A DNA stretch of 64,000 bases from Epinephelus fuscoguttatus (lineage: Eukaryota; Chordata; Actinopteri; Perciformes; Serranidae), in contig NC_064755.1 of assembly GCF_011397635.1 (NCBI RefSeq), positions 22,365,282-22,429,281 of the forward strand, read 5' to 3'. Shown here one piece after another: positions 1 to 12,949 of the stretch. Position numbers and translations under genes: made by a program. The notes beneath the pieces are model-generated. The model saw nothing but the letters and a program-made list of their open reading frames with translations. It searched no databases and was not told where the DNA came from. Numbering within the stretch: the first letter of the stretch is position 1; each line of letters begins with the position of its first letter.

Positions 1-3000
1 TTTGGTCTTTGTATTGGATTTGTTGACAATAAAATATAGACTAAACCAGGCACAGCATTAAAAAAATCAGACAGCTGGGTACACCACAGCATACCACATA
101 ACCACAACATCCTCAATTAGATTCTGGCCAGGGGAATCTAACCTCCACCGCAATCCCTCTCCTCCCCTCTTCTTCTGCCTGCCTCTTCTTCTTCATGTCT
201 GGTATCAAAAATGTGGCAAAAAGGCCACACATGAAAAAAATATTTAAAAAAAGAACAAGCAGGGTAAGGCTGCAGAAAAAAGGCTTTGAGATTTCTCCAA
301 AGTTCTGCCTTGACACTGTGACTCCAGCCTCATGCCGATCAATACCACTATAAGATCAGATTTATCTAGACAGGATGACAACTGTTTGGCAGAAAGAGAA
401 GCAAAGCAAGAGTGAGATAGACAGAGCAAGAGAGGGAGGGAAGGAGAAAGGAGGAGGAGGTCAGCTCGCTATAATTAAACAATTTTGTCACTGGCCAGAG
501 GACACACCCATTACATAACAGAATGGTCACACATAATACACCCAGTCAATAGCTTCAAACAACCCATCTACAGTGTCAAAAGAGAAGAGTACGCTTGAGA
601 ATAGGTTATGTGCATGCACATAAACACATATAACATACAATAACTGTGACTACTCTCAATGTGGAGACATTACAAGCTCTCGGTATCAGTGCGTCACAGT
701 GTTTGTGCTCCTGGCAGACTGAATGCTCTCACAGACCGCAGGCCCTTTGTGGCAAACCAGCTCTCCCAAAGATATGAACTAGTGCTTTATTGCTGCTGGA
801 AAGAGAGCAGACAGTGCTGAAAAGAGCAGAGAAGCACAGCTGTGATGGAAACAATCCCATCCAGCTGAGATCTTCCTCTGTCAGTGGAGGCGAGGGGGAT
901 GGAGGAGAAAACGAGGGATGTGAGAGGAGGAAGAGTGAGAGAGTGGATGTTTGGCTCTGCCTCCAGGCCTGCATCATAGAAGGAATGAGGATGTTGGGGG
1001 AGAGGAATAGTGGGGGGGGGAGGGGGGGGGGGTTGAAGACGTTTGCGGGGTGCACGAGGAGGAGATTCAATTAAACTACACAAGGATCGAATGCATTTTT
1101 AATCACGCCGCTTCATTTCCTGACGTGACTGTCAGCCTTTGTGTAAGACCGTGAGGCAGCCTCTAAAAGAGGCGCTGCCATCTCTCTCTCTCTCTCTCTC
1201 TCTGCCCCCCCCCCGCAGATCACACGGCTCAACAGACCAACGACACAATACACAGCAGCTTTGGCAAGAGTTGTTAGACGCCATGAACTGACATTTTACA
1301 GAAGTCAGAAAAAAATCCAATCACCAAATACAGATAATGTCAGTATCTTATTCATGTCAACGGGTCTTGTCACTGTGTATGTGACAGGGATGCTATGTCC
1401 TTCGCTATGTGAATGAGACCACAAATGTCACAGAAATCAAGCTGTACAGTAACACAGAAGACTCTTTTTATTCATCTAAAATTATCATCTGATTCTCTTC
1501 TTGTCTCTTGCACGGATTTTCACAAAAACAAAATCACACAGAATTTATAAAAACTGATTTTATAGGTTCTCATGAATGCTTGCGCACCCTCCATAACATT
1601 ACTGCTGGGGAAATCGATTTCTGCGGATTTGACCTATTAAATCATTTGTTCCATCTGATGTCCAACCTCCAGACCATAGCTTGTTAGCTCTCAAAAGGGA
1701 AATGTCTTATCAATATGGCTTTCTCGCACAAGGCATTTGATTTGGTTCGCTTGTAAATGCTGCTGTGAGAACACAAACCAACTCTAGGCAAGACAACTGT
1801 AGGTCTGAAAGCACCCTAAATCACGATCTTATTTAAACAGAAGCACATGGCTAATTATTATGCAGAATAACATACTGGACCACCAGTGCTAGTCTGTCAG
1901 ACCTTAAACAATCACTTTTCCCTGGTTGGCATTATTTAGCAATGGTAGTGAGAGCCTAATCCCCTAATTAGAAGCAACTTGTGTTTCTTAATGGACCAGT
2001 GATTGTCAGAGGTCTGATGTTTGGAGCAGCCAAATGGTGCAGTGGGTAAGTTGCCAAGTGGTTGCAGGTCATGAATCTTTGTAACTGCAGGGACAGTGTA
2101 TTTTTTGGCATAACAGGACTTTGGAGCAAGGGGCGTTTGTTTTTTGAAGATAACATTCTCTGACTGAATAGGTTTTTTTTGTGTTGACATGGGCACTACA
2201 TAGAAAGAAACTCTTTTTTTTTTTCTTGGTGAAAATGGAACACGACAACAGTGATATTCACACCAGACCTGATGTGCGTAGTTGCCATGCAGAAAAGTAG
2301 TGTAGTGCAGTGTTTCTTGAAATTATAGGCTAATTTTTACAGCATTGCTGGATTTTCTTACTACATCTCTGAATTCGAAGCTGGCAGGTATGACTTTGTA
2401 ACTGTGTTGTGTGCAGTCAAGTGCTTTAAATCTATGATAGCGGTCTCGAAAGCAGATAAAAGTGTTGACCTGAAAAATCTAAAGTCTACAAATGACTCTC
2501 ACTCTGACTCCGCGCTTCCTGCGAGCAATCAAGGCAACAAAATAGTGACCTCCTTTTCTTGTAGTAAAAGAGGTTGTAAAGGAAGTTTGCTCCCTCGTCT
2601 CCTCTTGGCTTTCCTGAATCATTCATACGCGCCGCTGTGCTAATGAAAATAGCTGTGCACTCAGCTGCTGCTTCCAGCCAACGAGCATCATAGATAGGGC
2701 TCTGGAGGTTCTTCTCTACTGGAGGATGGAGAAGCACTGTCATTATTCTAATGACCCTTAATATTCCTCTAACGACCCCAGTCTCAGCTCACTGCTGGGT
2801 TAATTCACACATCCAGAAATGTTTAAATTTATGTTCACACACTCGAGTTCAATATATATATCATATATTACTACTGGTCTCCTGTTTTGGAACACTCTGA
2901 CAAAATGTTTTCAGTAATATAAGATGCCTGATCCATGACACACGTGTGCTGCTGGTAAGCGTTCCCATAAAAGTATCTAATTCACCCTGCCTTCATTTGA

Positions 3001-4440
3001 TGGTTCACTGAAACAGGCCTCGTCTTAGCTCATGTCTGCATGTCTTAACATTTGTGTGTGTGTGTGTGTTGGGTGTACGTGTGCATTGCCATATGCACGC
3101 TCAGTAAGCAAGCAGCCTGGAAAGGGTGCAGGTGATTTGAATATTTCTAATTTAAGTATGCAAAGTGGCCAGATAACCCTCTGTTTTCCAGCCTCTTCCA
3201 GCAATTAGAGAAATAAATAAATAAATAAGCAGTCTAATTAGGATGCAGAGGGGAAATGTAGAGGAAGGAAGCGTTTTCCCAACTCCGGTTTTTCCATCCC
3301 ACGTGCAGTGCATGAATAATCCAAATCCTGTTCTGGCCATAAACACTAATCTTTATTGCTTCAGTCACAAATCATCTATTGGATATATGAAAATGACCAA
3401 ATCTCCAAAATAGGTCGATGGATTCTATATCCACATATGTCAGTGACATCTCAGCCCCTGCAGCAGTGGGGTGAGAGCTGATAGTGGAAGCACAGTATGT
3501 CTAAGGAATAGGACAGATTACTGTTTCCTCTGACAGATGCCTGTGCCTGTAAACAATGTTAAAGGGAAACAGCAGCTTAACGACCAAACTCATTACAGCA
3601 GGCGGCGGATCAAAGCAACTAGGGATTCTGATGTCTCCTATTTACAATGTGCGTGTGTCTGCAGAGGTAGACTGCATGTGTGACTGCATGTTATTGTATC
3701 TAAATGTGTGCGAGCGCACATTTGTGTATCTATGTGTGCGAAGGATGCAGTGTAAAGCAGTTTTTCATTCCCACAGCCCGAGTGCTTTGCAAAACCACAG
3801 GGGCCCGAGTAATCTACCTCTAACCAAGCGTTACGGGTAATAGAAACCTGACGATCACATCCATCAGACTTTCCTTCTCGTTCTCATTCCTCTTTCATTC
3901 CTCATTTCCTCATTCTCAATCCACACTTCCTTCACTTGGAGATTTCATTTCTTCCTAATCAAAAGATTTATGGCTACATGCAGATAAATATGAAGGCTGC
4001 AGACCACAGAAAGCACAAGTAAGCCCAGTACCTAGATTTAATACTTTAGAGATGGTTGGATGAAAGCTCCTCGCCTGCTGAGTTAACATTCCCAAAGTCT
4101 TATATAAGTGGGCTAACCCTGTGTTGAGTCATGTTTAGGCCATGCAATCCAGGTTACATTCCTGGTCAGCCAGTTTATTCCCTAAACCTCCCTGTGCAGG
4201 GAGTCTGATGTTTAATCAGCGCGTTTTTTTTTTGGTGACAATTAATGAGAGAGCATCTGGAAAGAGACGTGAACATATGTTGGCCTCTGGTCTCAAACTG
4301 CAATTATGCACCGGAGAGGTCACCCGTATAAAACCCAGTGGGAAGAGAGAGGAATAATGTCGAAAGACAAATGCAGTGAGTTAAATGCACTTTTTGAGAT
4401 GTAAGACAACTACTGTGATTAAAAATTAAGAAGAAACAGT
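1..4440. other. Non-coding stretch, presumed FRMD4 intron
   Basis: No exon is supported. It holds simple tracts only: G-rich runs at 1,009-1,032, (TC)n followed by a C run at 1,180-1,215, (TG)n near 3,052-3,069 and an (AAAT)n run near 3,212. Confidence 0.5.
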
Positions 4441-4441
4441 G

Positions 4442-4497
4442 GGAAAACTTACAAAGACATCCATGAGCATGTGCTCCAAGGTCACCTCTAAGTCCTC
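4442..4497 (-). other. Candidate small exon of unknown gene (minus strand)
   Basis: On the minus strand a T-rich tract (15 Ts) precedes AG, then a run ending at a perfect donor GTAAGT (plus-strand ACTTAC at 4,448-4,453). One frame reads MTLAARLEDLEVTLEHMLMD before the donor, an amphipathic heptad-like sequence unlike random translation. I do not recognise it. It lies on the same strand as the FRMD4 gene and could be an alternative exon of it, or chance; the exon borders (about 4,453-4,520) are approximate. Confidence 0.25.
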
Positions 4498-4520
4498 GAG
4501 TCGGGCTGCAAGAGTCATCC

Positions 4521-6060
4521 TTTAGCTGATCCAAAAAAAAAAAAAAAATGCCACCGAAAATAGTAAAGATTTTTCAACAAAGTGAAAAACTGCAATCATG
4601 GGATACTGACAGATGACTTAAATGAGTCAGTCAAATCACGTCAGTCATGCAACTTCCCAATTCTGCAAATGATCGTACCATGGCAGCTTCTAACAGTCCA
4701 GCCTAATTTGTCCACATTCTGATCTCATTCTCCATCCAAGACAGCTTCCCAAACGACCAGCTGTAGTCCAAATCTGATAAACAAACACGTCTATCTCCAC
4801 TAAACTTGGCTCCGTAAACCGTCTGGATTCCGGTTAGTGTTCCAAATGTTTCCAAAGAGAGCAGGGGGTTGGTCCTCTCAAAGTGCTTTGATGGCTCCTT
4901 TGAGCAACCTATGGCTGCTGATGAGGATTTGTGACTGACTAGAGCCTTGTGGTCCTGTCTTCAGATCTGAGTTATGATCCATGGGTGAGATAACGACTCT
5001 GACATCTCCCTGGCAGAGGGAGGGCAGAGGGTGGGTCTCACTGTTCTTAGGATGTACAGAGGAAGATGAAGCATACGCTAATAGTCAGACAAGCGACTAC
5101 CATGTGATGAAGTCATACATTCCGGGACATTTTTTTTATATCTTTCAATCTCACATTCTCTAAGTTGTATGAACAGGACATCTACTCCCTCTTTTTTCCA
5201 CTTTCTCTCTCCCTGTTTTTCTCTGTGCCCTTTCACGTCTCTGTCCACAGTGGACGTCTTTGTGTGAAGGGAGAGCCTGGGGCAGCTGATGCCCAGTTCT
5301 GGGTGCTCTTGGCTGGGGTCATCCTCTCTCACACTGGGCCTCTCATCAATGGGCCTTTGTGGGGGCCTCATTAAGGGCTGGCCCTGGATGCTGAGGCTCC
5401 AATTGACACAAACGGGGAAAACAACGGCGGTATGGCCTGGATCTATGACTGGAAGCTTATGTAACAGCGACAGGGAGGGGTGAGTGGGGGTTCCAGAGGA
5501 CAGGGCATGTGGGGTAGAGGGCTGATTGGGAAGGAGGAAGGTAAGAAGGAAGATAAGGGAGTACAGCAGAGGGGAAATGATTCAGTGAGGGAGGAAGGAA
5601 AGTAGAAGAAAAGAAGGGAAGCAGGGGGACGAAGGATGTTGGTGGGACGCTCCGTGGAGAGGAGTTGTTTTTGTTTTGCTGGCCTGTGCTGATGGAATGT
5701 GGCCCCCATTCTTTCTGTGTTAACTACACTGACAAAGAAAGAATCTGAGGGACTGAGTCAGACAGTGGGGGGTAAAGGGGAGAGTGAGTTAAGCTGGGCT
5801 GTACTAACAAACAGGATATGGCTGAATACAATAATAAGCCATAAGGAGGGAGACACAAACTACATTTACATGCACCAGAGTAACCCAGTTAGGGGCGATA
5901 CTGGGCTACTGCAGGAAACCTGGCCATGCAACTAGCTGATGATCCAATTACTTTGACATAATTTACAATATTTCAGAGGCAAGGTTGGTTTATGTTGAGT
6001 GTATTAGAACCTGTTACTTTACACTTGGTTTTAAAATGCATTTCAGTTATCTGAACACTG
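4521..6060. other. Non-coding stretch with polypurine tract
   Basis: Mostly unremarkable. 5,470-5,645 is strongly purine-rich on plus (GGAAGG/AAGAAG runs). No coding signal stands out. Confidence 0.5.
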
Positions 6061-6130
6061 GTGGACAGCCGAGACACATTGCCATTCACACCTGTGTCTA
6101 TCACGTGACTCCAGCTGACCACTTGGTTTC
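6061..6130 (+). repeat. Dispersed repeat, copy A
   Basis: GTGGACAGCCGAGACACATT, GCCATTCACACC and CAGCTGACCACTTG recur in the opposite orientation at 41,934-42,014, showing a dispersed repeat shared within the window. Confidence 0.7.
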
Positions 6131-6511
6131 AGATTTCCCTTCTGATTTCACTGGCATCGTGGCTAAATGAGGGGCCTTACATGTAATTTATAGTTCTGCG
6201 TTGAATTGACACGTAGGTTACGGCATAGGCTCCACGTCGATTTGGAGCCTACACTATAAGCTACGCTGTAGTCTAACATGCACCTCCCCAGAATTGTAAC
6301 TACACGTCTCAGTGACGCAGACTTCCTGTCTGTCACTGTATACTGACACCATTTCCCTCAGTGGAAACGGAGCTTGTATTTACTTTTAGTTCACAGATAA
6401 GAAACAATAAATTGTGAAGACAGTAAGGCCTCCACTAAAATAGCATTTTAAGTCTTGTGTGTGATCTATCCTTAAGGGATTTATACTTCGGGATTTATCC
6501 AGGTTTCATAC

Positions 6512-6930
6512 GAGAAGAGGGGAAGATTGTCGGCTGCTAGGGTAATAAATACAATGTAAAATGCCATAGGCTTGTGCTAATAATGTTAGCATTTTGTATT
6601 TCTTTGGAAAACGTGTTTAGTACAGGACAGTTGTTTTATTAGTGAACATTGTGAGTTGTTATGGAGTCATACTGTGTGCCGTTACCTTGTTAAATGATGC
6701 CGTTGTCCCTGGTTGCTTATGAGAAGAGGAAAAGATCGCTAGTTGCTAGGCTAATTTATACAATGTAAAATGCTATAGGCTTGTACTAATAACGTTAGCA
6801 TGTTGTATTTGTGGGGAAAATGTGTCCGGATTAACACAAGTGCTTTGTCTGTGACTGCTGCGAGTTGTAGTGAAGCTGATTTGTGTACTTGTTTTTCAAA
6901 TTGTCTCTATTAAGCCATGATTAATGTGTG
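6512..6930. repeat. 209-bp tandem duplication
   Basis: Copies begin at 6,512 and 6,721 with GAGAAGAGG(G/A). Both contain ACAATGTAAAATGC, ATAGGCTTGT and ACTAATAA-type GTTAGCAT(T/G)TTGTATTT. The second half of the repeat is more diverged. Confidence 0.75.
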
Positions 6931-7050
6931 TTTTGAATCAACTAAACTTAACAGCTCTTCACAGAAACCTCTGCCACCGACCAGTGTTTTGGAGGTGTAA
7001 CTGCAGAATGACACAGACACACCACCGCAGTAGTAAAAATGCTCACAACG

Positions 7051-7096
7051 GCATAGGCGACGTGCGTAGGCGACGTGCGTAGGCGACATGCGTAGG
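7051..7096. repeat. 13-bp minisatellite
   Basis: Three and a half units of GCGTAGGCGACGT in a row, with two single-base changes. Each unit contains CpG and looks like an expansion of the inverted-repeat end of the surrounding element. Confidence 0.85.
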
Positions 7097-7324
7097 GTCT
7101 ACACACAACCATAAATCCCCTCTTAGCTGTAGAAAGTAGGCTATCTTGGTTTTGAAATGATACCGTACGCCTTGCTTCTCTCTCTTGTTGCAGATCTATG
7201 TGCCCCTCAGATTGCACCACATCTTTTCACTCCTTCTTGGTCAAAAAAGTCTTAAATGCTTTTTGACAGATGCAAAAAAAATGCAGAAAATCAAATTTTC
7301 AATTGCTTATCCAAAGCCAGGTCG

Positions 7325-7535
7325 CAGGGACAGCAGCCTGAGCAAAATATTCCAGACATCCCTCTCCCAAGCAACGCTTTCCAGCTCCTCCTGGGGGACC
7401 ACGAGGCATTCCCAGGCCGAGAGGACGAGATATGTAATCCCTCCAGCGTGCTCTTGGTCTGCCGCGGGGCCTCCAACCAATTGGACGTGCCCGGAACATC
7501 TCAGACAGAGGGCGCATCCTAAGCAGATGCCCGAA
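7325..7535 (+). repeat. Dispersed LINE-like repeat fragment
   Basis: The stretch from GGTCGCAGGGACAGCAGCC through TCTGCCGCGGGGCCTCCAAC and TTGGACGTGCCCGGAACATC to GCATCCTAAGCAGATGCCCG is a G+C-rich sequence that I recall from many teleost genomes as a high-copy retroelement piece. It gives spurious proline/arginine-rich open frames (such as 7,185-7,670). The exact family is not assigned. Confidence 0.55.
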
Positions 7536-9870
7536 AGTTTATTGAGAGAAACTTTAATGACAGACCGACATTTTCAAGTCGGTTTGCAAACATTACTGAC
7601 ACAACGCAAGGTTGAATTTGTTTTTAAACAGGCAGCAATGGATGAAAATTACAAACTTGGTGTACAATGACCTTTGCTATGCAAAATTACATGATGGGTA
7701 TAAGCCAAATGACTAATTCAGTAAGCAGAATACATACATTGTTCTCCTTGAACCAATGTATTTTGATACACCTCTAAAAAGCTTGACACCTATCCTGAAG
7801 GTCACACCTCTTTCTTTCTTTACCGATCCCTTCACTACTTTGTCTAAAATTTAACCTTTTTCCACCTGCTACTTGTCTTTTCTCTCTTCTTGCTTTATAT
7901 CTCTCTCTCTCTCTCTCAGCACTAATGTGTATCAGAGACATCCCTCTCAATCTTATCTCTCCCTCCTGTCCTCCTCCTGCCCTCTTCCTAAACCACACAG
8001 ATCCAGAGTGCCAATGACCTTTGCCCTCTGACCTCTCCTGGGTGTGGGGTCGGCTGGATCCGCCGCTCATCAGTTCTCACATCAACTCTGTGGTCAGGAG
8101 CACTAGGGTGTGACCGACTCAATTGCACAGCCACACACACACATGCGTGCACACACTTACACGGAGGCCATAATACACTTCACTGGGTGTTAAAGATAGA
8201 GTGCACAGATCCATCAGTCTTTTGTTGCCCTCAGGAGGCCTCCCTGTCTTCCTGAAGTTGCTCCTAATGCTGCCTGCTGTGAATATGTAACACCACACCA
8301 TTAATAACTCAGAAATATCCCTCTAATTCTAATCTGCATGCCGCTCATGCATTATAAATACCCTCCGGCGTGGTGAAGATGGACAGTATATGGCCGCTAA
8401 GACTTGTGAAGCAGGTGGCACGTGGAGTCTGAATGTTGTGAAGAGTGTTGAGAGCGGCAGGTAGCCTATCTAGGCCCAGCATTCGTCATTAGTGAGAAGC
8501 TTAGCCCCCAACTGAGAGGCGACACAGGACAGCATGTTCCAGTGTGACTCACTGGTACGGTTAGGGTTAAAACCCAGATTTCTGTGTATAATCCAGTGTG
8601 TGTGCGATGGCAAATGAAGGTAGAGGAATAAATCGTCAGTGTAATGTTTACAGCAGTCATCACAGAGAGAGAGCTGAACATCACCTCACCTCTTTTGCAT
8701 AATACACAGAAGCAAACAACACATTATGTTCCATCGCACACATACAAGGAACACTCGTGCTTACAAATGCACATCCACAAACATATTACTGTTTGATTTA
8801 CACAAAAGAGGGAGTTTGAACAGCCAGGCTACCGTTTCTGCACAGATTCATTTGAATATAAAGATAGAGTTTACAAGGACCCCCTGTGAACACTGCCTCG
8901 TGAACATTATCATGCGCACATAAACAAACAATAATGATACATTTAAGTATAAAGACATGGTAGCAGATTCAACAAATAATGACCGTCTACGTCGACTAGT
9001 GTTAGCTAAAAATCAACCTCATCTACATCGTACAGTACCTTAAGAAGAAACGTGCCGAAGCAGTTTAAATCGGAGGAGCGTTTCCATCTGTCTCCACCAC
9101 CAGTTTCCTCATGGAAGCTGACTGCCTCAGTAATCCAGTAAGCAGTGAGAACACCAGAGCAGCTCAGACAGTGCATCACAAAACTGGCCTTAACGAGCCT
9201 CTCTGATTCTGATTGATAGTAAAGGCTCCTTTTGGTCTTTACTTCTAATTTTGAGCAAAGAGCGCAGAGTGTGTCTGTGTGAGCCTCATTGATCGTGATG
9301 TCCACCTGGCTTGGAAAATAGGGATATGTGCTAATCAAACTGTGGGCAGTCTTCCAAGTGGTTTGAGGTTTGCGCGCACACACTTACACACTCGAAAATA
9401 GTATCTATTCCAGACATGTTGATAAAGCCTCTTAAGCACCTGTTTGTAGCTAACTGTCTAAAGGGTTTACTGCCAGTCTTATACACTAGGCAAATAGGTG
9501 TTAAAGTCTGCAACACACAGCACCTCGTCTGCTTGGTATTGTTACCCTTCTGTTGCATTTTTCTGTGCCTGTAAGCATTATTATTATAAACATATCTTTA
9601 TTTAATGTAGGCCTGTTTCTGTCTTTGGGTATTTTTATCCCTTTTGCTGTCAGTTGTTCTGTCTTTTCCTCTTTTCTGTCTCCATTCATGTCTTTTTTTT
9701 TGTCAGCCTCGAGTGACGAAGGACAGCAAGTGCAGATGAAAGGGATTCTGCTAAGTCACTCTCTGCAGCACTGTTAGTAATCTGAATTTTGCTGTGTCAC
9801 TTCGCACCCCAAATCTGTCATTCCATATTACAGTGAATGGCTTTCTATTTGTGTGTCTCTCCAGGCGCAG

Positions 9871-9903
<33 letters not shown>

Positions 9904-12445
9904 CGCACGCGTGATTTCTAGAAAGGCCTGTGAGGGGAGAGGCAGGTGCACTCTACTATCTTATGTCATTCTTGCTGCAGTGAAAGTCACCTTGGATTGT
10001 AGTCAGACCCATTCATACTCAGAGTAACCGGGGCAAACGTTCTTTGAAATATGTGAGTAGAAAGTGAATAGAATACCTGATATGCGGGGGGGGGGGGGGA
10101 ATTAGAGGGCATTCATATGACACACACACACCTTTTTCCTTTTCTAACTTGGCCTTTGCTTCTGTTTTCCCTGTCCTACATATAAGCCTCTCACCACAGC
10201 GTGAGTGTGTGTCTGAGAGGCACTGAGCAGACAGAATGCGACAGAGGCATATTTTAGAGGCTGGTTGTATGAAGGCGCTGGATTGAGTCACGCTCCAGCA
10301 TTTTCTGCCCCAGTAAACTTAGCCCACTTTACCCAGTGCCGAGGAGGCTTCCCAGCCTACGCCGTGCACAGAAATAGACACAAGGAGATGCACACGTACC
10401 CACCAACACTGTTAAGTAGATACGAAAACACTGTTTCCCTGACACTGATTTAACAATTAGCACTGTGGTAAGCAGGCATGCCCGTCTGCCGGCAAGTCTG
10501 CACTACTTTTCTGAATTACTCTACCGTGCAAACAGCACACTCACATCAAGTTAGGATCAAGACGTACACGTGAGTCCCCATCCCCAAAGTCCACACACGA
10601 TTAGGAATCTGATTTGTAGCAGCGTGAGCGTTAAATGTTTGATGATACGGCTACATATTTAATCTTTACAGGCCAGATCATGAGGGGAAATGGGTTATAC
10701 ATGATTGTATTCCCAGGGGAGAATACTGGGATACTGGGAAAAGGGAAAACATGGGTTAACACATTTTAATGTGTGCGTGTGTGTGTGTGTGTGTGTATGT
10801 GTGTGTGTGTATGTGTCTGTGTGTGTGTCTCGGTGCTTTAATAATGTAGACATACAATTTGTAGGGTTGTACCCAACTAAGAATTATCTCAGTCGAATCA
10901 GATTTAGCTGTTCAGTATGAATATTTGACTTTTTCTTCCTTTTTTTTGAGAGTTGGACACTCAGGGTGACAGCAACGTTCACCTAATATAGTATACAAGT
11001 CATGTTAGTCCTCCGAGCTAATGTGTGCAAACTACGTTGACAGCAGTTCAAAAATGTGCAACAACATCTTTCGCTGACACTCGATATCAAACAAAAGAAG
11101 CTTTACATTCAGCATCTCTTAGCAGAAGGCAGAAGATAACGTTATCTCGGAGCCTGACAATTAAAACCTCTCTTCCTGTGAGCAGCTGCCTCTGTCTCAC
11201 TCAGACTCACCCTTGGTCTGGGTCTGCAGCTGCCTGTACCAGAGAGCAGCATGAAAGTGAGGAGTGGTCACTCTGCAGTTACACCTGCAGAAGTCCCCAT
11301 AAGTACACTGCACGCTGACTGACAAAAAAAAAAAAAAGAAGCTCGACTTGAAGAATCTCAATCAGAGACCATTGATAAACCAACTAACTTCACAGATTAT
11401 GACAAAATTCTTTCCTCTCATAGACACCAAAGTAAATACTGGACCCATTTTTCACAAGCCACTTCAAAAACATTCTGACACTAAGATGGCATTTTTCAGA
11501 AAGACAAATCAGGAGATTTGTCTCTGTCTCAGCAACCCAGTACCATCGGATCCGGCAACACAAAATCTCTTCTCTCTCTTTTTGGTTCTGTTGCAGTTCC
11601 AGCACCTGATTTTGAACTACTCAAACTACTACTCAAAGCATTTTGACCAAAAATAAATTGGTTCTAAGCTGAAACCAAAAAGCAGGTTTTTCTTGACCTG
11701 AACTGTGATGACATCAGTAGGCGTGTCATATTCTACAGGTTGGCAAGAGAGGATGGAGAAGGAAACAATGGAGAAGTCAAGGGAGAAATCATCAATATAA
11801 CACACAATGTACTCCGCAATTTTGCTACCAATGGCACTGTGAACTGTGAAACACCCTCCATTGATTACACACCCTTGATTACAATGGTTCCCCTAAAACT
11901 GGTGGATATGCAAACTGGTTCACTGAATAGCTCCAAGGTTTCAAGAAACCTGAAGGGAACTGGTTCAAGAGCCAAAGCTAATTTTAGCGAAAAAGGGGAA
12001 TCTGTGATGCTGAACTGTCTGGTCTGGTGATATCAGGTAGGAGATGAAAAGGAGCAGCAGAATAAGTGGCAAACATCAAATTTGTACTTTACTTTTATTA
12101 TTTTCAATCCGTTTTCATCTATCCACGCAACATTTACAACACTTCAACAATTTCCTACCATTGGTGCAGCTTGTAATGTGTTATCTTTTGCTATAGAATA
12201 TCTTTGTCTCAGTTGATGGAGGGGTCTCAGACTAAGAATCTGTACAGCACTGGATGCCTGTCCTACAGATACAAATGGATGTTTGCACAGATTTAGGGTT
12301 ACATCATCTACAAAAAGTAGGTGTTGGAGAGCTGCAGAGCTGCTATTGTATGTCATGTATAACCTAGAACTGTTTTCATTATCAATTAATCAGTTGATTA
12401 CTTTTCCAACTGATCATTTAGACTATAAAATGTCAGAATGTAGTT
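7536..12445. other. Non-coding stretch, presumed FRMD4 intron
   Basis: Simple repeats only: (CT)n near 7,901-7,918, (TG)n at 9,877-9,902, a G run at 10,086-10,100 and interrupted (TG)n at 10,771-10,828. Short open frames here lack domains or splice context. Confidence 0.5.
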
Positions 12446-12459
12446 GAAAATGCTCATTA

Positions 12460-12644
12460 GGGTCGTCAGTGGCTTGGTGGTAGAGCAGGCGCCCCATGTA
12501 CAAGGCTGTTGCCACAGCGGCCCGGGTTCAAATCCAGCCTGTGGCCCTTTGCTGCATGTCCCTCCCTCTCTCTCTCCCCCTTTCACACTTGTCTGTCCTA
12601 TCAATTAAAGGCTTAAAAATGCCCAAAAAAATCTTTAAAAAAAA
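12460..12644 (+). mobile_element. tRNA-derived SINE with 14-bp target duplication
   Basis: The head TGGCTTGGTGGTAGAGCAGG (A-box-like) and GGTTCAAATCC (B box) show a tRNA-derived RNA polymerase III promoter. The body ends in an A-rich tail (AAAAATCTTTAAAAAAAA). Perfect duplications GAAAATGCTCATTA flank it at 12,446-12,459 and 12,645-12,658. A second, decayed copy lies at 57,368-57,500. Confidence 0.9.
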
Positions 12645-12659
12645 GAAAATGCTCATTAA

Positions 12660-12946
12660 ATGGACTGCGTTTATAAAGCACTTGCCTAGTCTTAGTGACC
12701 ACTCAAAGCACTTTACAACACAAGTACCATTCACCCATTTATACAAACATTCATTCACTGGTGACCGAGGCTACTGGCTGCTCATCAGACAAGCATATAC
12801 ACGCATGTACACACCAGTGGCACCGGGAACAATTTGGGGTCTCTTGCCCAAGGACACCTCGACACTTTGACTGCCAGGGTCAGGGATCAAGCCACCAACC
12901 TTCCGATTGGTGGACATCTGCTCTATCCACAGCCACAGTGGCTTAG
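12660..12946 (-). mobile_element. Second SINE-type repeat, minus strand
   Basis: Read on minus: GTGGCTGTGGATAGAGCAGA at the head, then GGTTGGTGGCTTGATCCC (B-box-like), then TGTCGAGGTGTCCTTGGGCA and finally GTAAAGTGCTTTGAGTGGTC. This is the classic layout of a common teleost tRNA-derived SINE with a LINE-like tail. It starts directly after the duplication of the neighbouring SINE; its own duplication is not clear. Confidence 0.8.
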
Positions 12947-12949
12947 CCA

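Larger units (their letters stand above)
6180..7120. mobile_element. Probable inverted-repeat DNA element with internal duplication
   Basis: Left-end TGTAATTTATAGTTCTGCGT...ACGTAGG...GGCATAGGC and right-end GGCATAGGCGACGTGCGTAGG...GGGTCTACACACAACCATAAAT look like degenerate inverted repeats. A hairpin GGCTCCACGTCGATTTGGAGCC sits in the left end. Between them lies a 209-bp direct duplication. Borders are approximate and no target duplication was found. Confidence 0.5.

Noticed and set aside
5230..5490. Exon-like G+C-rich island with acceptor-like CTGTCCACAG and a GGGTGAGT donor-like end
   Set aside because: None of the three frames gives a family-like peptide, and frames on both strands look equally random.
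7185..7670. 161-codon plus-strand open frame
   Set aside because: It covers a dispersed retroelement fragment; similar spurious frames arise wherever that repeat lies.
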